In this document: positions 5,607 through 9,319 of the stretch, piece after piece | Position numbering within the stretch: the first letter of the stretch is position 1 | How the letters are laid out: every line of letters begins with the position of its first letter | Assembly: GCA_902803015.1 (NCBI GenBank) | Contig: CADCOL010000154.1 | Location: forward strand, 1-9,319 | Reading direction: 5' to 3' | Source of the DNA: an uncultured Lachnospiraceae bacterium | Lineage (GTDB): Bacteria; Bacillota; Clostridia; Lachnospirales; Lachnospiraceae | DNA: 9,319 bases | Notes under the pieces: model-generated | What the model was told of the DNA's origin: nothing | The model's database searches: none | The model's input: the letters and a program-made list of their open reading frames with translations, nothing else | Position numbers and translations under genes: made by a program

Positions 5607-6815
5607 TTACTTCACGCGAATGAACTTGATCGCTTCGCCGAGCGAATTGTACTTCTCAAGGAAGTCGCCCTCTTTCATGAGCGGCGTTACGAATGCATAC
5701 TCGCCCGCAATGATTTCCGCGTCGAGTTCCTTCGCACCTTCAAATACTTTTTCCCAGTTGCCGTTTGCCGGATTGCCCTTCATGCGGACCAGATATTTGA
5801 ATTCCAGTTCGTCCTTGGAATCAAGGCTAAGCGCTTCGTCCGACCAGATGATTTCGGACGGCTTGCCGGGTTTCTTTGCAGCCTCAACCACATCGGAAAC
5901 AACTGCGGATGCGGTCGGGAGCTTTCCTGCGCCTCGTCCGTAGAACATGACATTGTCCACCATGTTTCCGTGTACGAGGATGCCGTTAAATACATCGCTT
6001 ACGCTGTAAAGCGGATTGGACTCTTCCAAAAGGAAGGGTGCAACAAGCGCATATTTCTTCTCGCCGATTTCCCTGCACATACCGAGAAGCTTGATGTTGC
6101 GGTTTAAAAGTCCCGCATAATCGAAGTCTTCCTTTGTGATTTTACTGATGCCTTCGGTATAAATCTGTTCGTAGTTTACGGTCTTTTGATATTTTAAGGA
6201 TGCAAGAATGGCGATTTTACGGCATGCATCGTATCCCTCGACATCCGCTTCCGGATTGCGCTCCGCATAGCCGTTTGCCTGTGCTTCCTTTAATACGTCG
6301 TCATAATCGCTGCCCTCTCTGTCCATTTTGGTCAGCATATAATTCGTGGTACCGTTTAAAATACCCGTAATCTCGTCAATCTCTTCCGCGGTCAGGCAGT
6401 CAAGAAGCGGACGGATAATCGGAATGCCACCGCCGACGCTGGCCTCGAATAAATACATGCAGTTATGCTCTTTTGCAATGCGAATCAGTTCCGGTCCGTG
6501 TGCAGCAACCAGTTCCTTGTTGGAGGTGCAGACACTCTTGCCCGCTTCCAGCAGCGCCTTGGTAAAATCATACGCCGGCTTTAAACCACCCATGGTTTCG
6601 CATGCAATCCTGACTTCGTCATCCGCAAGAATTGCGTTAAAATCCTTCGTGATTTTTGCTTCGAAACGGTCTCCCGGGAAATCGCGAATATCGAGAATGT
6701 ATTTTACATTCAGTTCTTCACCGACGCGGCCTGCAATTGTCTTTGCGTTGTCAAAAAGAACATCCGCAACGCCTCCGCCGACGGTACCGTATCCGAGAAT
6801 AGCTACATTAATCAT
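5607..6815 (-). CDS. hom: Homoserine dehydrogenase
   Basis: Reduces aspartate semialdehyde to homoserine with NAD(P)H, the branch toward threonine and methionine. The 402-residue protein starts with a Rossmann fold (GYGTVGGG, 8-15). It carries TSNKELVAAHG (97-107), EASVGGGIPIIRPL (124-137), ILNGTTNYM (152-160) and the family signature around NPEADVEGYDACRKIAILAS (187-206). E185, D196 and K200 are spaced like the catalytic Glu, Asp and Lys of the yeast enzyme; I place them by pattern. After FYGRGAGKLPTASAVVSDV (291-309) there is a C-terminal region (about 335-402) that looks like the short ACT-type domain of monofunctional enzymes, including YAFVTPLMKEGDF. The ATG has AAGGAG six bases upstream. 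It is 30 bp downstream of the ACT-domain gene and 101 bp before lysC, so the three form an operon. Confidence 0.96.
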   Translation of the reverse strand: MINVAILGYGTVGGGVADVLFDNAKTIAGRVGEELNVKYILDIRDFPGDRFEAKITKDFNAILADDEVRIACETMGGLKPAYDFTKALLEAGKSVCTSNKELVAAHGPELIRIAKEHNCMYLFEASVGGGIPIIRPLLDCLTAEEIDEITGILNGTTNYMLTKMDREGSDYDDVLKEAQANGYAERNPEADVEGYDACRKIAILASLKYQKTVNYEQIYTEGISKITKEDFDYAGLLNRNIKLLGMCREIGEKKYALVAPFLLEESNPLYSVSDVFNGILVHGNMVDNVMFYGRGAGKLPTASAVVSDVVEAAKKPGKPSEIIWSDEALSLDSKDELEFKYLVRMKGNPANGNWEKVFEGAKELDAEIIAGEYAFVTPLMKEGDFLEKYNSLGEAIKFIRVK

Positions 6816-6845
6816 GTCTGACTCCTTGTATCTGAAATTATCTTT

Positions 6846-7289
6846 TTACTCTCTTGCAACAATCTTGATGGAATGTACGCCCGATAAGGATTCCATATCC
6901 TCAACCATCTTCGCCACATCCCTCGTGGACGGCAGGATCTGCAGGGAAATGGAAAGCGATGCCATATTGTTAATCGGGATACTCTGATGGATGGTCAGAA
7001 CGTTCGCACCGTACTCTGCGATGATTCCGAGAAGAATCGAAAGAATTCCGGGCTCGTCCTCCATCTCGCAGGTAAATGTAAGCGTCTTTCCTTCGGAACT
7101 GTCATGAAAAACAAAGATGTCATCTTTGTATTTGTAAAATGAACTCCGTGAAATTCCCGTCCGCTCCACGGCTTCCGCAACGGTCACCACTTTTCCGGTT
7201 TCCAGCAAAGACTTGGTCTCAACCACCTTTAAAAGGACTTCCGGAACCGCTTTTTCTTTAATTACGTAATAGGAACTTCTCTCTGCCAT
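6846..7289 (-). CDS. ACT-domain protein with helix-turn-helix-like N-terminus (PheB / UPF0735 type)
   Basis: This 147-residue protein matches the layout and length of PheB/UPF0735 proteins. Residues about 36-56 (TVAEAVERTGISRSSFYKYKD) read as a helix-turn-helix-like segment. Residues about 69-145 form an ACT domain, with the ligand-loop motif MEDEPGILSILLGIIAEYGA at 76-95. ACT domains bind amino acids, so this is a plausible sensor of a pathway end product, possibly regulating the operon it heads. The PheB name reflects homologues next to prephenate dehydratase; here the neighbours are hom and lysC, so a threonine, lysine or homoserine ligand is equally possible. The start at 7289 is chosen because it gives the family length and has GGA six bases upstream. 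An in-frame ATG at 7313 would add eight residues. Both candidate ribosome binding sites are weak. Confidence 0.85.
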   Translation of the reverse strand: MAERSSYYVIKEKAVPEVLLKVVETKSLLETGKVVTVAEAVERTGISRSSFYKYKDDIFVFHDSSEGKTLTFTCEMEDEPGILSILLGIIAEYGANVLTIHQSIPINNMASLSISLQILPSTRDVAKMVEDMESLSGVHSIKIVARE

Positions 7290-7334
7290 ACTTTGTCCGT
7301 CTGTCGCCGACATTCGTCTTTATACGACGTGTTT

Positions 7335-7351
7335 GTCCGCGCATCGCGGAC
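7335..7351 (-). other. Leader hairpin upstream of the act-hom-lysC operon
   Basis: A perfect 7-bp stem, GTCCGCG/CGCGGAC, with a 3-base loop. It lies about 45 bp upstream of the ATG at 7289, inside the predicted 5' leader. No U tract follows, so it is not a terminator. It could be a mRNA-stabilising stem or, as DNA, a protein-binding palindrome. Confidence 0.45.
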
Positions 7352-7372
7352 ATATGTACACCTGCGGGGGAT

Positions 7373-7401
7373 ATAATACCATGACGGCAACAAAAAAGCA
7401 A
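7373..7401 (-). promoter_or_regulatory. Candidate promoter of the act-hom-lysC operon
   Basis: On the minus strand, -10-like TATTAT (7378-7373) lies 17 bp from a weak -35-like TTGCTT (7401-7396). The -35 is formed by the stem and U tract of the tetR terminator, so the two elements overlap. An isolated TATAAA (7324-7319) nearer the gene has no partner -35. Expected leader length from TATTAT is about 77 nt. Confidence 0.4.
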
Positions 7402-7421
7402 CCCCGCAGAGGTTGCTTTTT
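7393..7421. terminator. Intrinsic terminator after the TetR gene
   Basis: An 11-bp stem, AAAAAGCAACC / GGTTGCTTTTT, closes a 7-base loop. On the minus strand it ends in TTGCTTTTTTG and lies 53 bp past the stop of the TetR-family gene, separating it from the amino-acid operon. The T-run on the plus strand makes it potentially bidirectional. Confidence 0.85.
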
Positions 7422-7473
7422 GATGTTTTTCTCAGGTTTTTTATCCAAAACGGATGCCGTGCCCGCATCCGGG

Positions 7474-8094
7474 CTACGGCTCCTCCACCGGTGCTGCCTG
7501 ACTCATCTTGCGCATCTGGCTTAGGAATACCTTGATTTTACCCATGTAACTCTTCTCGTCGAAAACGTCTTTTGCATACTCTTCTTCGAGAATTCCCTTC
7601 ATTGTATAGGAAATCGTCATGTCAAAAATCCGGTCGTCCACATACGGTGCAAACTCGATTCGTTCCACATTTGCATATGCTTCACGGATTCTTTCGCGAT
7701 ACACTTCGATATAATTGCTTACCGCTTCCAGCGCTTCCGGGGAAGTCTCCTTATCGAGGCTTGCCAGGAAAAGCGGCACATACGGGTAAGATCTGCGCAC
7801 GAGCATTTTTACCTTTTCGATTTCAATGGTGGTATCGAAAAAGTCCGTATTCTCGGCCGGCATATCCGCGGTCAGCTCCATGTTGAGATATTTTATCGCA
7901 TAGTCCACAACGAACGTGTATAAGCCGATTTTATTCTCAAAATAATGAAACCACAGGCCTTTGCTGACTCCGGCTTCTTTTACCATTTCATCGGTTGATG
8001 CTCTCGCATAGCCGTTTAAGGCAAATACCTTCATGGCGCCGTTAATCATGCGGTCCTGTTTCTCTTTTTTTAAATCAAAGAATTTTTCGTTCAT
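7474..8094 (-). CDS. TetR/AcrR-family transcriptional regulator
   Basis: A 206-residue protein with an N-terminal TetR DNA-binding domain: about 10-58, with MKVFALNGYARASTDEMVKE (21-40) leading into the recognition region AGVSKGLWFHYFENKIGLY (41-59). The C-terminal ligand-binding part is not specific enough to name an inducer. The ATG at 8094 is fixed by an in-frame TAA immediately before it. The best ribosome binding site, GGGGAG, is rather far (12 bases), suggesting modest translation. A promoter with an adjacent 15-bp palindrome lies upstream, consistent with self-repression. The divergent neighbour is a small membrane protein, the most likely other target. Confidence 0.93.
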   Translation of the reverse strand: MNEKFFDLKKEKQDRMINGAMKVFALNGYARASTDEMVKEAGVSKGLWFHYFENKIGLYTFVVDYAIKYLNMELTADMPAENTDFFDTTIEIEKVKMLVRRSYPYVPLFLASLDKETSPEALEAVSNYIEVYRERIREAYANVERIEFAPYVDDRIFDMTISYTMKGILEEEYAKDVFDEKSYMGKIKVFLSQMRKMSQAAPVEEP

Positions 8095-8173
8095 TTATTC
8101 TGTCTTCTCCCCATCCCCGATTACACCGCTTTACGCGCAGGTTACGGTTTGCCGTTCCCGGCACGCGGCGCGT

Positions 8174-8188
8174 TGACCTCATCGGTCA
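8174..8188. promoter_or_regulatory. Candidate TetR operator
   Basis: A 15-bp interrupted palindrome with perfect 5-bp arms, TGACC and GGTCA, around TCATC. It begins 5 bp after the -10 box of the tetR promoter and so covers the expected transcription start, where a bound repressor would block initiation. The 15-bp size fits TetR-family sites. Binding by the adjacent regulator is inferred. Confidence 0.45.
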
Positions 8189-8193
8189 CACAC

Positions 8194-8222
8194 ATCATAA
8201 CACCTTATTTTTCTGCTTGCAA
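8194..8222 (-). promoter_or_regulatory. Candidate promoter of the TetR gene
   Basis: On the minus strand TTGCAA (8222-8217) and TATGAT (8199-8194) are separated by 17 bp, matching the housekeeping consensus at 4/6 and 5/6 positions. The leader to the ATG at 8094 would be about 95 nt. Confidence 0.55.
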
Positions 8223-8295
8223 TGCCTTTCGGCGCACTTTTTTCGTTTATTTGTTTATTTCTTGCAATTTTGCCGATGAATTTCTGCTTTTCTTC

Positions 8296-8324
8296 TTCCA
8301 TTTATTCCTTAAATGGGGTAAAAT
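8296..8324 (+). promoter_or_regulatory. Candidate promoter of the small membrane protein gene
   Basis: A weak -35-like TTCCAT (8296-8301) and a -10-like TAAAAT (8319-8324) are 17 bp apart, about 59 bp before the ATG at 8383. A short stem TGGGC/GCCCA (8331-8350) falls in the leader. The promoter lies about 110 bp from the tetR palindrome, so control by that site is not obvious. Confidence 0.42.
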
Positions 8325-8382
8325 ACTCTTTGGGCGCGTATCCGGGCCCAGATGAACAGAATCGATATTTTGGAGGTTGGTT

Positions 8383-8784
8383 ATGAAGAGTACAACAAAG
8401 CTTATTTTGGCAGGTCTTGGAACCGCAGCAATCTGTGCAGGTGTATATTATGCATACAAGAACAAAGACAAATTCTTAAAGACGGAAGAAGTGATTAATC
8501 CCGACGGAACTGCCGAGAAGCGCACTTATGTTGTTTTAGATGTAGACGGCGCAAAGAAGAAAGCAACCGATTCCATTCAGAAGGGCAAGGAAAAGGCTCA
8601 GGATACCTGGAAAAAGGTTGAGAACGGCGCAAAGGAAACCATCAGCAAGGTAACCGGCAAGGGCAAGGAAGAAATGGAAGTTGATGCTGAAAACCTTGTA
8701 GACGGCGACGAAATCTTAGAAGCTGTCGATGAAGTAAGCGAAACCGTTGCTGAAGTTGCAGGTCTTACTCCTGCAGAGGCATAA
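8383..8784 (+). CDS. Small single-pass membrane protein with charged helical tail (YtxH-like)
   Basis: I do not recognise a precise family. The 133-residue protein starts with MKSTTK, one transmembrane helix at about 7-25 (LILAGLGTAAICAGVYYAY), then a hydrophilic tail. Residues 56-98 are rich in Lys, Ala, Glu and Gly with helix-forming spacing (DSIQKGKEKAQDTWKKVENG at 63-82), resembling YtxH/apolipoprotein-like amphipathic stretches. The last 35 residues are acidic (VDAENLVDGDEILEAVDEVS, 100-119). Role unknown; a membrane-tethered envelope or stress protein is possible. The ATG at 8383 has GGAGG six bases upstream. It is monocistronic, with its own terminator, and divergent from the TetR gene. 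Confidence 0.82.
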   Translation: MKSTTKLILAGLGTAAICAGVYYAYKNKDKFLKTEEVINPDGTAEKRTYVVLDVDGAKKKATDSIQKGKEKAQDTWKKVENGAKETISKVTGKGKEEMEVDAENLVDGDEILEAVDEVSETVAEVAGLTPAEA

Positions 8785-8802
8785 TCATTATTTGAATACT
8801 TT

Positions 8803-8834
8803 GGGTCCGCCAAACCGGCGGGCCCTTTTCTTTT
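8803..8834 (+). terminator. Intrinsic terminator after the small membrane protein gene
   Basis: A 9-bp stem, GGGTCCGCC / GGCGGGCCC, with one G-U pair and a 5-base loop, is followed by TTTTCTTTT. It lies 18 bp past the stop codon. Confidence 0.87.
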
Positions 8835-8845
8835 CTCATATCTTA

Positions 8846-8854
8846 TGCTATAAT
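8846..8854 (+). promoter_or_regulatory. Candidate extended -10 promoter (P1) far upstream of glnS
   Basis: TGCTATAAT is a perfect extended -10 element. The -35 at 17 bp (TTTTCT) is poor, as often tolerated with an extended -10. Transcription would start near 8861, about 225 nt before the glnS start, and directly follows the terminator of the preceding gene. Confidence 0.55.
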
Positions 8855-8857
8855 ATC

Positions 8858-9001
8858 AGGCGTTATTGCGGGTCCCAAACTATATTACGGACGCCTCAGC
8901 TTGCGACAATACAGGTTCGGGCACGTTCTCACTATTTCAAAAACGTAGCTGTACTAAGCTCGTTGCGACTACGTCTTACTCGCTAAGAACAGACGTTTTT
9001 G
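8858..9001 (+). other. Structured leader or small RNA region upstream of glnS
   Basis: The gap from 8785 to 9085 holds no credible gene. Within it are AGGCGT/ACGCCT (8858-8863 with 8891-8896), a perfect 9-bp pair CAAAAACGT/ACGTTTTTG (8938-8946 with 8993-9001), and a competing 6-bp pair ACGTAG/CTACGT (8943-8948 with 8969-8974). The last two share bases and cannot both form. There is no T-box consensus, although T-boxes are common before synthetase genes in Firmicutes. It may be a separate small RNA, an attenuating leader, or a degenerate intergenic repeat. Confidence 0.4.
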
Positions 9002-9016
9002 ATAATGCACCTCACC

Positions 9017-9045
9017 TGCACAGTCGCAATCTTCGGCTGTATAAT
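9017..9045 (+). promoter_or_regulatory. Candidate proximal promoter (P2) of glnS
   Basis: TGCACA (9017-9022) and a perfect TATAAT (9040-9045) are 17 bp apart, 4/6 and 6/6 matches to consensus. The leader would be about 35 nt. The spacer contains an imperfect hairpin (ACAGTCG/CGGCTGT with one G-U). Confidence 0.6.
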
Positions 9046-9085
9046 GCTGTTTACTAAATATATATGTGATATGCGAGGAATCATC

Positions 9086-9319
9086 ATGGACGAAATCAAG
9101 AACAATGTAAATACGGCTCCTGCTGCCGACGAAGCTGCAGAGGAAAAGGAAGTCGTTTCGAGAAACTTCATCGAAGTGGAAATCGACAAGGATCTGGCGG
9201 AAGGTGTTTATGACACCGTACATACCCGCTTCCCTCCCGAACCGAACGGATATCTGCATATCGGCCATGCGAAGAGTATTCTTTTAAACTACGGCCTTGC
9301 CAAGAAATACGGCGGCAAA
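9086..9319 (+). CDS. glnS: Glutaminyl-tRNA synthetase, N-terminal part
   Basis: The first 78 codons of a class I synthetase; the rest lies beyond the right edge. [18 protein letters not shown] (48-65) contains the HIGH ATP-binding motif in the form characteristic of glutaminyl-tRNA synthetase rather than glutamyl-tRNA synthetase. The enzyme charges tRNA-Gln with glutamine. An acidic, Ala/Glu-rich stretch (about 10-24) precedes the usual [11 protein letters not shown] start of the catalytic region. The ATG at 9086 has GAGGA at good spacing; an in-frame ATG at 9071 lies before that site and is less likely. A direct synthetase is patchily distributed in Firmicutes, many of which make Gln-tRNA through GatCAB. 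Confidence 0.93.
   Translation, partial: MDEIKNNVNTAPAADEAAEEKEVVSRNFIEVEIDKDLAEGVYDTVHTRFPPEPNGYLHIGHAKSILLNYGLAKKYGGK

Noticed and set aside
5601..6107. Plus-strand frames opposite hom and lysC (also 4270-4719 and 6346-6987)
   Set aside because: They are fully antisense to confidently identified enzymes, have no start signals and no recognisable domains.
7262..7353. Possible threonine-containing leader peptide starting at ATG 7353 (minus)
   Set aside because: A short open frame overlaps the ACT gene start and contains a few threonines. There is no run of regulatory codons, no ribosome binding site and no attenuator terminator, so it does not meet the criteria for a leader peptide.
8091..8114. 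Eight-codon upstream frame overlapping the tetR start (ATGA)
   Set aside because: It has no usable ribosome binding site of its own and is short enough to be chance.
8861..9085. T-box or known small RNA upstream of glnS
   Set aside because: No T-box consensus (AGGGTGGNACCGCG) is present, and no signature of SRP RNA, 6S RNA or tmRNA was recognised. Only unnamed structure is claimed.

Overview
The window looks like a chromosomal segment from an anaerobic Firmicute of the class Clostridia, most plausibly Lachnospiraceae. This rests on the mid-range base composition, strong AGGAGG-type ribosome binding sites, the act-hom-lysC cluster, the DUF362 protein with a DCDC motif, the CpXC protein and the style of the intergenic terminators. 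No phage, insertion sequence, CRISPR array, rRNA or tRNA is visible. Family names come from reading the translations, not from a database search.

Layout. (1) Positions 1-1196, minus strand: a membrane-anchored DUF362 protein, followed 8 bp later by the first 35 codons of a membrane protein (probably a permease) that runs off the left edge. (2) Positions 1384-3093, plus strand and divergent: a large polytopic membrane protein with the hallmarks of a GT-C type glycosyltransferase. The intergenic region between the two holds divergent promoter-like sequences and an 18-bp inverted repeat. (3) A bidirectional terminator at 3114-3142, then a minus-strand two-gene unit: a Cys/Lys-rich 85-residue two-helix membrane protein and a CpXC zinc-ribbon protein whose ribosome binding site overlaps the first gene's stop codon. 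(4) Positions 4244-7401, minus strand: an aspartate-pathway operon running ACT-domain regulator - homoserine dehydrogenase - aspartate kinase, bounded by terminators. (5) A TetR-family regulator (minus) with a candidate self-operator at its promoter, divergent from a small single-pass membrane protein (plus). (6) A 300-bp leader region with two promoter-like sequences and alternative hairpins, then the first 78 codons of glutaminyl-tRNA synthetase running off the right edge.

How the genes work together. The metabolic core is the entry to the aspartate family. LysC phosphorylates aspartate and Hom makes homoserine for threonine and methionine. The ACT/helix-turn-helix protein at the head of the operon is placed to sense an amino acid. 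LysC carries a perfect internal Shine-Dalgarno at the catalytic/ACT boundary, in the position expected for the in-phase beta subunit known from Bacillus aspartokinase II. The other blocks look independent of this operon. The least explained parts are the Cys-rich microprotein/CpXC pair, the glnS leader, and the apparently outward-facing DUF362 protein. I see no clear evidence for an entirely new multi-gene system.
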